Assembly: GCF_001039355.2 (NCBI RefSeq)
Contig: NW_019775802.1
Span: forward strand, 565,816 to 629,815
Reading direction: 5' to 3'
Length of the DNA stretch: 64,000 nucleotides
Source of the DNA: Lingula anatina
Lineage: Eukaryota > Brachiopoda > Lingulata > Lingulida > Lingulidae
The notes below the pieces were generated by a model. That model was not told the DNA's origin and made no database searches. It saw nothing but the letters and a program-made list of their open reading frames with translations. Shown here piece after piece: positions 26,420-36,573 of this stretch. A program made the translations under genes and the position numbers. The number at the start of each line of letters is the position of its first letter. The stretch's first letter is position 1.

Positions 26420-29109
26420 CCCTTACTAACAATGATGACTAAATCGAACTCGTACAGACTGACAAACCCAAACCTACAAGTTCATTTTGTTTAAGGAAGT
26501 ATATAAGCTTGGGGAGATATATTCAGATGGTTTATCACTTTACTGGTCTGATAAATAATTCTTCAAGAAAAAGGGACGAATTATTTGTGCTAAATACTTT
26601 ATAAAACGAATGTTAAACAAGTTTTTTGTGTGTTTTTATCTTTATTTCTGAGGTAAAATTAATTTTGTTCGCCAATTCATTCTTTTTTGTATTCTGTAAT
26701 TACAAACTGATATTGCATACCTGACAACTGCATAAACATGCCTGATCCGGGCATGATTCGCCTACGATGTGAGCGAATCACGTTTATTGACATGAATTTC
26801 TTTAAAAAAAGGCACGAAACGCATTGAAGCTCTAATTAAAAAAACTGGCATAAACTAAATGCTGCATGCCAGTTAAGGGTGAACAGAATTCTTTAAAAGT
26901 GTACATCTACATTTAACCGCTGCAGGACTTAGTTTAACCCACAATTTTGATGACGTCTTGGCAAATTCTACTCTAAATATCCTGGTATTTATTGGTGGAA
27001 ACCCAGCTCTCTAGTAGCGTATAGTTTCCAACAGACATTAAAGCCGGGAAACAAATATCGTCAAGAAAATGTCTTTGAAGTGCGGGGTGCTTTAACTATA
27101 TTTAGCAAACCTTTTTATCACCTACATGAAAGGGAAAATACATTGTATAACGGAAGACTTAGAACGCTAAGATTTCTGCATACATCACTTGTCAAACAGA
27201 GTGCTGGTTCATTAAGTTCTTCTCTCCTGACTTCTAACAGACGTCAAGTACAAGTAACTACATAAGGTGCCATGTCCCCTTTCACTGCAATCTATTAGAT
27301 ATACATTCATATGCCGTTAGTATACCAATTTGTTTGCCATAAAACCATTATGAATGTCTTCGATATTAGACTCGTTGAGTTTGTTATTCATGACCGTCTG
27401 CCTGCAAAGGTGTACTCATTTCTTCAAAAATATCTGCAGTAAATAGATGAATAAATAAAATAAAACAAAATAATCACATGGATAAAGTAAGTACTGTAAA
27501 ATTAATGAATAAATATACAAGCTGCTTTTCCTTTCAGAGCGATTGGGCAACACTGGATTAGGATAAATGCTGCCGTGTTAATTAGAGTCAAAATAGGTTC
27601 GCTGTTTGTTACTTCTGAAATGAAACATCGGCTTATTCCTAGCGGATCAGTCGAGCATAAATCAAATCAAGTTAATAAGACGAGCAATACAGCTGCTTAG
27701 AAATATTCTTAGTTTGTATTTCCGGATACAGTAATCTACGCCCACCATGCCTTTCGAGTAAGTTACACAAGGTATTTTGACAACTGTAACGATCAGATTT
27801 ATTTGTCCACTCGTCAATTTTTCAAATGAGAACAACGATATATCCTTACCGGAAGGTAAAATACGGTTAGTTTTCAAAAGCCTTACCCTATGCAGAAGTG
27901 TTCTCACTCTTCTTAAAGTTCGAATGTCGTTTAAGAGGGGCAAAAAGTGGATTCTTATTCATCCAAATGTGGAATAGTGTTGAAGCACCAACTCAACAAA
28001 CAGCCAAAGGGAGCTCAGCAAAGAATTGTTAACATTTTGAATAATGTTGACAAAAAGGAGAAAACTATTGCAAATCAGTTTTTAAAATCCGTAGACAAAT
28101 AATACGTAGACAACATACAGTATGACTTCCAGGAAAAGATCACATACATGTTAAATATGTTTGATGTTTATTTATGTTGTTGATTAGTTCATGTAAACAG
28201 GTCACGTCTGACCAAACTTACTCCATCTCTCCGTCCATTCAAAAGGACTTACAGTGGAATTGCATTAGCTGTGACCGGCTTTGGACTCACCAGATTATAT
28301 GACGTAAAAGCATATATGTTTATGTTTTAGCAAGAACGTTAACTGAATTTAGTTCACGTCCTTGGTTTTAGTTAATAATTGAGATTTTGAATAAAATTAT
28401 TTTAACAACAATGAAAGCCTGTGTCACGGTCTCAAAACATTGTCTAGTTCCGATACGTGCTGAAATCGTGACCGTCTCAGACAGTCCATGTAATACTGAC
28501 TGGAAGCCGATTTGTTCTTAACTACGGTCGAAAATACAGTATATTTTGGTCCATAATTTGCATTCTTCCCACTGCCCATTGTGTCATATACATTCAATCG
28601 CTTTTCTTCTTCCACAATGATTCCGATTAAAATAGTTTTTTAAATGTTTGTATCAGAAATAAGACTGAATCTTGACTGCATCAAAAACTGTCAAGCTCTT
28701 GTGCGTGGCACCAGAGTGCGACGACTTTCTTATTTTTTCTAAGGAATTCATATCGACTCGTTATTTTATATGAGAATAATGGTGTCACTTGGAATATGCC
28801 CGTCGATTTTCCGTGGGTAAGATGTTCCCCGGTACAGAAAGGAAGATTTTATTCTCTTAACTTAAATCGAACCACCATTAATTTGTGTATTTTTTTTTAT
28901 TTCCTAACAGATCTAAGCGGTGCCTTGTCTTTTCTGCAATATTTATGACAGAAAAACACAATTTCGAAAAATTCATTAAATATGAAGATTACAAACATAC
29001 ATTTCGTTTTATATCATTATTTTGCAAACCTTCTGCAGCATTCTCTCTGTAGAAGCATCTAATGTTCTATCTTTTTTCATTTTCTTAATTTAAATTTTCA
29101 TTTCTACTT

Positions 29110-29256
29110 ACACACTGTCTCCTTCTTCTTGTTCCCAGGATGTCACCTTTACTCACCTGACCCGATGTGCTTTCAGGACTACTTCCTTCCTCTGTCGGCA
29201 TCATCCCTGGGTCGCTTGGTTTCGATTTGAGAGCCTAACCCACTGCGGCACCGACG
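29110..29256 (-). mobile_element. tRNA-derived SINE candidate
   Basis: On the minus strand, TGCCGCAGTGGGTTAGG (from about 29253) matches an RNA polymerase III A box. It is followed by GACCCAGGG and CCGACAGAGGAAGG, the layout of tRNA-headed SINEs with a mutated B box. Boundaries are uncertain and no terminal duplications were identified. Confidence 0.35.
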
Positions 29257-29270
29257 CTCATACATGTACA

Positions 29271-29410
29271 TTGCATGCATTGGAATATTTCCCTGTAGCA
29301 AACGTTATGCAGCATATATATTGCATGCACTGGAATATTTCCCTGTAGCAAACGTGATGCAGCATATATATTGCATGCACTGGAATATTTCCCTGTAGCA
29401 AACGTTATGC
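29271..29410. repeat. Minisatellite, 50-bp period, ~2.8 copies
   Basis: Units begin TTGCATGCA at 29271, 29321 and 29371 and differ by only a few bases. They are contiguous, with no spacers, so this is not a CRISPR-type array. The period is not a multiple of three, so a coding repeat is unlikely. Confidence 0.9.
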
Positions 29411-30352
29411 ATCTTCCAACAAACATCATAAGTTTCGCTTACATCGACCGGTTTTCGATTAGCCAAGAGGCAGAAAAATAAAATAAAAAAAATGATAATG
29501 AAAAAATAGAAATTATACTTAACTATTACATCACCATCAACATGTTGTGATCTTTACAAGATTTTCATCGATGCATTTGCTGACGATCAAGCCTGAGTTT
29601 CTAAATGTTGTCACTTGGCAAATTGTCTGTTTTCGCGGACTTTGTCTGTTTTCATATTATTTTTTACTTTTCATAAAAAAGTTTTTAGCAACATATCATA
29701 GTTATAAATTGCCCTTTACCTAGCTAATTCAAAAATGAAGAAAAGGTAGTAGAGGCAATGCGAGGCAGTAATACTCTTTACCCGGGCCGCAGAGAGATTT
29801 TTCTCTAGAATGTCAAAGATATTTCTCTGGCTAATTCTGTGCACATTTCTGCACTGTGCCCAGTAAATGTGTTCAGCATTGACTCCATTGACATATAGCC
29901 CCTGGTAGAGAATGAGGCAGTGAGTTGAAAGCGAGAGCTTGTCACGTACACCTTAAATGGCGATAGCTGTAACACATTTAACCTCGACTGATGAAATTAA
30001 AGTAAGCGCACACGTAGAATGCACACAGGCTAGATATGCTATACCTGGGTTTTTTTACGATATCCGTCGTGTCGCGTTCTCAAACATGCAGTGCATGACT
30101 TTAAAAACGACCCTTGGCGTATTTCTTTTTGTTTGGTGTGTGTGTGAACAGTTTTTTAATCAACGTAATGGAAGTCAGCTGCTTTTGTTACTGAATGTCT
30201 TTTATCTTCTGAAGAAGAGCAACCACACTACTTCCTTCTTTTCACCGGACTCGACCTTTATGATGCAATTGGTGATTCAATAAAGTTGTTGCTTTATATC
30301 TGTTTACTTTATTTCCCTTCCCTTCACTTATTGGCTATGAATAAAAGAAATT

Positions 30353-30614
30353 AAAGGGATAATAACTCTTCGTATGAGATCTATATTTGAAAATAAAAAC
30401 ACTTAGAAAAACTCATAGAAATATGATATATTCTGTTGTACAAGAAAAGTGGCAGTTATAGCTATTATTCTGATGTCTGAGCTTGTCTTTAGACCACATG
30501 ACCTCCATTGATGGCTATACTATGTTATAATCTCTTAATTGGTAAGTGCGGGAAAATAGTTGTTTACTCCAGGAAAATTCATTTTTTGGCCAAAACGAAG
30601 AGTTATCCCTTTAA
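30353..30614. mobile_element. TTAA-flanked MITE, copy B
   Basis: The left end AAAGGGATAATAACTCTTCG mirrors the right end CGAAGAGTTATCCCTTT. TTAA sits at both boundaries (30351-30354 and 30613-30616). Interior blocks such as AAAACTCATAGAAATA and the GGAAAATTCATTTTTTGGCC region are shared with 24309-24656, proving a dispersed family. This copy is shorter, 262 bp against 348 bp. Confidence 0.75.
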
Positions 30615-31452
30615 ATGATCCGTTATCTAATCAATTACCACTTTTTCTTTCCTCTGATCATATTTCTATTTTCAGTCTTTTTTCTGCCAATAATTCGCAC
30701 GGAAAACGTTATACTATCTCTTATTTATTTCCTTTGTCATTGTATTTTGTGGTTTAAAGGGTCGCAACACGAATGGGAATACTCGGGTTTCAAGAACTTA
30801 GCGCTTCTTTGCCTGAAGGGCAGCCTTTGTACAAGATATACAGAAATAACATCTAACATTAACAAGACCTTTACGTGCTCTAAACCATCATCATCTTTTC
30901 TACAGGCTTATATCCTAGGGTTTGACACCAGTTGAAGTAAATTGAGAAGCACAAAGGTAAGGCCGTATCATTGCTAAAGCACCTTTTTAAACTCAACATC
31001 CCACCATCTCTTCTAAAACCCATTCCTTAAGTAACTTTTTTAAAAGCATGAAATATTAATTCTAGTCATTTTAGATGTATCACGAGCAGAAATAATGAAT
31101 TGTGAATACTGAACTACAGATGCTCAGAGAAAGAACTAACAAAGGCCCAAGTCATATCTCATGTTGTTTGATTGCAGTTTGGGGACAATAAGGTGGTAAA
31201 ATAAAAATAAGAACGCAATGTTTTATTTCAGTTGTTTTTTTTCCTTTATTGAATACCAGCAAAGTTGTTCATGCTGATGTAAATGAACCACCTCTTGAGA
31301 AATTTCAACATTTTTTAAGCTTAGAAATATCTTTGTATGAAATGTTTGTTTACAGTCCACTCATGTCCACCATAATAATAATAAAGTTCAAGTCTATTGG
31401 ACAGTGTTGCCTTGGTGTCATTGCAATCATCATGTGGTCAGCACTGGACAGT

Positions 31453-34062
31453 TTACAACTTCAACTTTGTTCTTCTCCAGTGACGCCTCTTAGCATTGTA
31501 TCTGAATAAACAAATGAACAGAGAGTCAATTTGTATTAAAATTTAATACATTTTCTACGCAACTTTTGTCACCGGTGTTACGAACACAACTGGTGGCTCA
31601 TCTAAGAGAAGCTAACATTAGATGACACAAATGTTCATTATATTTGTGAATTGAAAAAGGTGGCCCTATTTGTACAATTCTGTGACAAGACGTGCTCTAC
31701 CATTGAGACCGTCACCCACAACAGTAAAATTCTACAGAAGGATCCACCTAATCTATCTGATTAGTAAATGTAATTGGTCTATATGATTATGACAGTTGTA
31801 TCTACTATGATTTACTGCAAACGTCTTTCCACAGATTTACGAACTAAAAAGGCCAAGATTTTATCCCATGTATACACATGCATCCGAAACATGATTTAAA
31901 TAAAGACCATGAAAAAAAATTGACGTCCTTAGGTTACCATGACAACAACCTACTGGTAATAACCATCACTTTTAGCACTGACAACTAATATAATTTTGTT
32001 TTAATCCAGTGTGCAGAGACCAAAGGAAAAGCTAATGATAAATATGAACCATGATAAACCATGAAACCAAAATTTAATTGTTTAGCTTCAGAGTATACCT
32101 ACATTATACAAGGTAATAGTTTTACCTGATCGTGTTGCCAGTTCTCATCCTAACCCACTGTGGAATGGGGCGGTTCTGTTTCATGGCCTTAGCCAGTTTG
32201 GTCTTTATTCTAAATGTCTTGTGGGCAGGCTGGTGAGAAAATGTAAAAAAAAAGAGCATTCAGCAATATATTATCTTAGTGGAAAATAAAATTAACCTTA
32301 TCAGTTATTATTCAGTCTTAAAAAAAAAGACTCATAGCAGTTCAGGGGCTCCGTATCTCGAAAGGTTCGCTATGTTGCGCACGTGCGCAAGCATCTCGAT
32401 TCCATGGCCCCGTATCTCGAAATAGAATTGGTTATGGAATCGAGACACTTGCGCACGTGCGCAACATAGCGAACCTTTCGAGATACGGAGCCCAGGTAAT
32501 CAAGACCTAACAGTGACCTGGTGATATACAAAACTTTCATATTTTTAACTAGCCCAGTGCCTCTAGATGTCCAAGTTTCTTGGACTAGTGTCCAATGGTA
32601 CAGCTTACAAATTTTATAAAAATATGTAATACCCCGTTCACACTACGCTCAGTTATCCGGATAAATTGCGAATTAGGTCACAATTCGAATAAATGCAGTA
32701 GTGTGAACGCAAGAGGATTTTTGTAATGCGCATTTTCAAAATCCTGCAAGCGAGGTGGATTTCTAAGCGCGATCCGGATAACTTACCGGAATCGACACCT
32801 GTACAGATCTAACTGCACATGCGTGCAGATAAGTGCGGGTATCTATGAACGCTTGTTTTTTACTTTAGCGATTGCACCAAACGTATTTGGAGGTCGCCAC
32901 TCACTACAACATGAGGAAACAAACTTATTTTGCCATCTTATACTTCTCAAGAATGCTGGAATGTCTTTAGAGTTGCATTTGTCNCACTGATAAAAAAGGA
33001 GCAAATAAAGTGGACTTCGTTGATTTTATAAACTTGGAGAAGATTTTCTATTGATTTACGGGTGAGTTTTGTGAAAGCAGTAGCATTGTAAAACTGGGTC
33101 ACGTCAGTATTTCGCGTGGAAACCTATGCATTGAATATGAATTTCCATGACTGAATAGAACCATATAAATGAATAAACGAAGAACTGAAATTGATGATAA
33201 GTGTGATTTTCATCTCTTTAATTCCGAAGAATTCATTTAACGGAGTTTGAAGTTGTTGATTATAAATTACATCTCAAACTACGTATAACTAGTAGCGGGA
33301 GTCGCTTTGCGCTGAACGACAAGAGAGAAAACTTTTGCGGCAGTTTTATATTAGGATGAAGCGCTCCCACACGCAAAGTCAATTGACCAGTTACTTTCAC
33401 AAGAATGTGAAAACGGTAAAAACAACATATTTTATCAACTTTTTGGTCAATTTAAAAAAATTCAATGCAGTAAGCCCTTTGTCTCGTTTCTTGTAAGTAT
33501 TAAAGTAGTTAACTTTTTTTTTTTTGAAAGTATTAGTTTTTTTTTTTTTTTTTTGAAAGAGTATGTTCTATAAACTGAAAAGGACTAAACTGAGTGAATG
33601 CACAGACTGGAAAATAAATTTTGTCCAAACCTTTGTTATGTCATTACTGAATTTACTCCTCAAAGACAAAACAAGACAATTCAGTGCCACATAAAATGTA
33701 AAAAAAAAAAATCAGTTTTAAATACCCTAAAATGCACCAAATTGCACCTCGATTTAAAAAATTTTCCGGGGGGGCATGCCCCCGGACCCCCCTAGTATTG
33801 CTGGGATCGCGGACTGCCTACCACCTCGCAGAGCTTGAAAGCCAGGGGAAACACTGTAAAAGGTGCATCATAACAAGCTGTGTGAAATAGACACGCACCC
33901 GGGCCCCCCCAAGAAAAATCAGTTTCAATCTGAAACATCTTTATGCATCAGACGCCAAAATATAAGTACACGATAACATCAGACATAGCTTGTCAATTTC
34001 ATGTTTCAATGATTACAAATATGGCCAACTAATAGCAGAATATGATGTTTGATTCGTACCAT
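31453..34062 (-). CDS. RPL39: 60S ribosomal protein L39 (eL39), 51 aa, three coding exons
   Basis: A very small, Arg/Lys-rich protein that lines the large-subunit exit tunnel of the cytosolic ribosome. Coding exons on the minus strand are 34062-34060 (ATG only), 32229-32126 and 31501-31453. Exon 2 starts PAHKTFRIK and contains [15 protein letters not shown]; exon 3 encodes [15 protein letters not shown] and stop. Joined, this gives exactly 51 residues, the usual eL39 length, with the family signature complete. Splice signs: ATG|GTACGA, then CTCACCAG|CCT; AG|GTAAAA, then ATTCAG|A; phases agree. Intron 1 (1.8 kb) carries one 'n' gap (32984), a 148-bp palindrome and a G-rich repeat. A reverse-strand AATAAA at 31250-31245 could serve for poly(A) addition. 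Nothing suggests a processed pseudogene: introns and frame are intact. Confidence 0.96.
32346..32493. repeat. 148-bp near-perfect palindrome (foldback element) in RPL39 intron 1
   Basis: Two 60-bp arms (32346-32405 and 32434-32493) are reverse complements with two mismatches, around a 28-bp loop that repeats CCCCGTATCTCGAAAT. The arms contain TTGCGCACGTGCGCAA, itself a palindrome. This should form a cruciform in DNA or a long hairpin in the RPL39 pre-mRNA. Probably a foldback or MITE-type element; target duplications are not clear. Confidence 0.8.
32635..32709. repeat. Short inverted repeat, CGTTCACACTAC / GTAGTGTGAACG
   Basis: Perfect 12-bp arms 51 bp apart in RPL39 intron 1; the neighbouring TTATCCGGATAA is also palindromic and its core recurs near 32770. 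Likely a decayed MITE; extent uncertain. Confidence 0.4.
33711..33800. repeat. G-run dispersed repeat in RPL39 intron 1
   Basis: Contains AATGCACCAAATTGCACCTC and a G/C hairpin centred on GGGGGGGCATGCCCCC (33768-33783). The upstream part resembles the segment before the G tract at 6165-6240, so both belong to one dispersed family. Confidence 0.55.
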
Positions 34063-34111
34063 TTTCCTTTTGTGGTCAAACCACTATGGCGGATGGGTGC
34101 CAAAGAGGAAG
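34063..34111 (-). promoter_or_regulatory. RPL39: RPL39 5'UTR with TOP-like pyrimidine start
   Basis: Reading leftwards, CTTCCTCTTTGG begins at 34111 and fits a 5' terminal oligopyrimidine (TOP) tract, the mark of translationally co-regulated ribosomal-protein mRNAs. It is followed by CCATCCGCCATAGTGG and then AAGGAAAATGG at the start codon. The start position is inferred from the motif only. Confidence 0.6.
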
Positions 34112-34908
34112 TAGGATCGGGCTAAAATTCACACATCAAATCATGATTGTAGATTAAGTGACTTTTGTTTCAGATATGTATATATAAAGAAATAAAAAAG
34201 ATTAGAATAAATTTAACGGTAAAAATATTTATGAATCAGGCCATATCATATAAATTACTCGAAAAATAATTAAGTGCGGTCTTACTGAGCGTGTAGCAAC
34301 TATGCAGATCAATCCGCTTTTCTTATCTAATATAATAAAAACGTACTTAATAGCCACGAAACCGCATGTTTTAAAGACTACTTATTATTAAATTTAAATA
34401 ATTTTGTAGGGTTTTGGTTTGGAACAACTATTTACAATTATATGAATGTAAACGTATTTTGTACTACTTTTCAGTGCGAGGGATGTGTGGCGGAAAGTGA
34501 GGTGCTCCACTAAAGTTGTACAAATACTGGCGCTTATATGGAAGGGTGCACTGACAGCACTTTTTATACAATAGGCTTGTTTACTTATTTACTTAACGAT
34601 TTAAGTTTATGTTACTTGCAATTTATTATACAGAGCCAGTTTACTAAGCATAAACGGTAAACTCTTAATAGAATAGCACCGAAAACTTCGCCTTTGGCAT
34701 TTTCAACTTTTCAGCATAGTAGAAGTTTGGACAAGTGAAGCACATGTATACGTACTAACTGTAGTATGGAGTTATATGACTGGTGTTTGTGGTGGTTACA
34801 TGAAATATTTTGAATGTTTAATTCTATCAATGGAATTTCATTACCGAAAAGCAAAAATCTGAATCTTGAAGAAGTTCTTTGAGAGTGAAGAATTTATGGA
34901 ACTTTAAA
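34112..34908. promoter_or_regulatory. Divergent intergenic region between RPL39 and the AGBL2-like gene
   Basis: About 800 bp separate the inferred RPL39 start (leftward) from the AGBL2-like ATG (rightward), so promoter elements of both genes must lie here or in unseen 5' exons. It is AT-rich, with no confident TATA or initiator assigned. It holds one copy (34634-34788) of a segment repeated at 39321-39479. Confidence 0.5.
34634..34788 (+). repeat. Copy 1 of ~155-bp direct repeat, in the AGBL2-like 5' flank
   Basis: Begins AGCCAGTTTACTAAGCATAA and matches 39321-39479 in order and orientation with scattered substitutions and small indels (for example GGTAAACTCTT, TTTTCAGCATA and GACTGGTGTTT against GGCTGGTGTTT). 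It ends about 120 bp before the start codon. Confidence 0.75.
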
Positions 34909-36499
34909 ATGGATGATGAATTTCGTTTTGATTTGGTAAGTAAAGTTTTGCCAGTCAAGGTTAACTTAGCTGCTTGGTAAGAGCTTTGGGACTTTTAACT
35001 CAAGAGGTTCAAGTGCTGGTGTGCTTTATCATTGGTAAATATATTTTGGTGGCTAATTGTTGACACTTGTTATTACCACTGATAAATCTGTGGCTCAAAT
35101 TGCCATTTTGTATACCATACAAGCAATGCCACCCAAAAACATTGTTTCTTGTTTTGGATTTATCAGATAACTGTAGTGGAAAATACTGCAGTATTTCTGT
35201 CACAACTCCTACAACATTAAAGTGGAATATTAATATATATTTAGAAAATCAAAATGTTGCATTTAATTGACTGACTGTATATATGGGACTATAATTTAAA
35301 AAAACCTATGATGTTGCTTGGGGATATCAGTAAATATATAGTACCAGCTGATCATCATTCAATTAAGTTCTGAATTCAGCAATACCCTGTAAATACACAG
35401 CAATTTAAGACATTTTTCTTCACTTAGTTGTTGCATTCCCTACATGTTCACTTTACCTTTAAATGCATGTTTAGCATAATATAATTATTTACAAGGTAAG
35501 TATTTGTTCATTAAAACATCTACTTGTTTCTTAATTAGAAATGGTAATATTTATAAACATAGCATGCAGTTCTTTAGCTGCAATGGTCAGAAGTTGTACC
35601 CTGCATGTTTTGTTAATATTATGATAGTATTTTACTGAATTGAATGTGTCTAAATCAAACCTCTTTTTTATTTTTTTATTTATTTTTATTTATTTCAGAA
35701 TCCATATGACAGTTTCATGAGAAAACATTTGGAACACTATGGATATTACACAGGTATAAATAAAGTGTGCCATTCTTTTTTTGTTAATGATTACATTATA
35801 CTGTTTGCAAGAGAAAATCCTAGTATATGATCAAAAGGAGATGGAAATATGAAGACCTGTGGGATGTACGTTTGTCAGTCACATACCATACTTGTTAAAA
35901 TGGATGTGTGTATCTTTTCATTGGAATGGGAAGAAGAGAATTTTTCCATTTGGTTTTGTGGGGATAATACTAAGTATTTTCACAACACTTTCATACTGAT
36001 GCCCAGGCTACCTATAAGAAAGTCATTGATCAAAATTACTGAGGTCAGGCATCAAGATTAAATTATTTTGAAGTAAACATCTTTTAAAAAATAAATAGAG
36101 CCTACATTATGAGAATTGGGATAAAAGAGCACTTTTATTGAGATAGCCAAAACATTATATTGTTATTATCAATAGACTTCATACAAGATGACAGCACAAC
36201 TAAGCTATAAAATAAAATTGATGTTGTCAAAGACCTCTAGCATGCATAACCTTGGCCCATTTCAAGTTGAACACCACCCCATGTAAACTGAGCATGAATT
36301 GTGACAACTGATTTGCCTTACCACACCCTGTCTGATGTTAATTTGTTCTTATTGGGGTATTGGTGTATGTGGACTGTCATTTTCATGTGATGCATGAACT
36401 TCTGGAAATATGTTGATGTGAAGTATACAGGTAAAAAGTATGATTTTATTTAGTAAAAATATCCAATATATGGAGGGCAAATAATCTCGAGTATGTACA

Positions 36500-36573
<74 letters not shown>

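Larger units (their letters stand above)
26347..31452. other. ~5 kb non-coding stretch with repeats, no supportable gene
   Basis: Between the duplicated block and RPL39. Contains the right half of the 34-bp-TIR element, a SINE candidate (29110-29256), a 50-bp-period minisatellite (29271-29410) and a TTAA MITE (30353-30614). The RPL39 3'UTR probably occupies its right edge. The short open frames show no recognisable domain. Confidence 0.5.

Noticed and set aside
29271-29410. Possible CRISPR-like repeat array
   Set aside because: The 50-bp units are directly adjacent with no unique spacers, and the genome is eukaryotic; it is a minisatellite.
31502-32125. Possible intron-hosted snoRNA in RPL39 (ribosomal-protein introns often host them)
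   Set aside because: I could not identify paired C/D boxes with a terminal stem, or H and ACA boxes in the right hairpin context; a covariance-model search would be needed.
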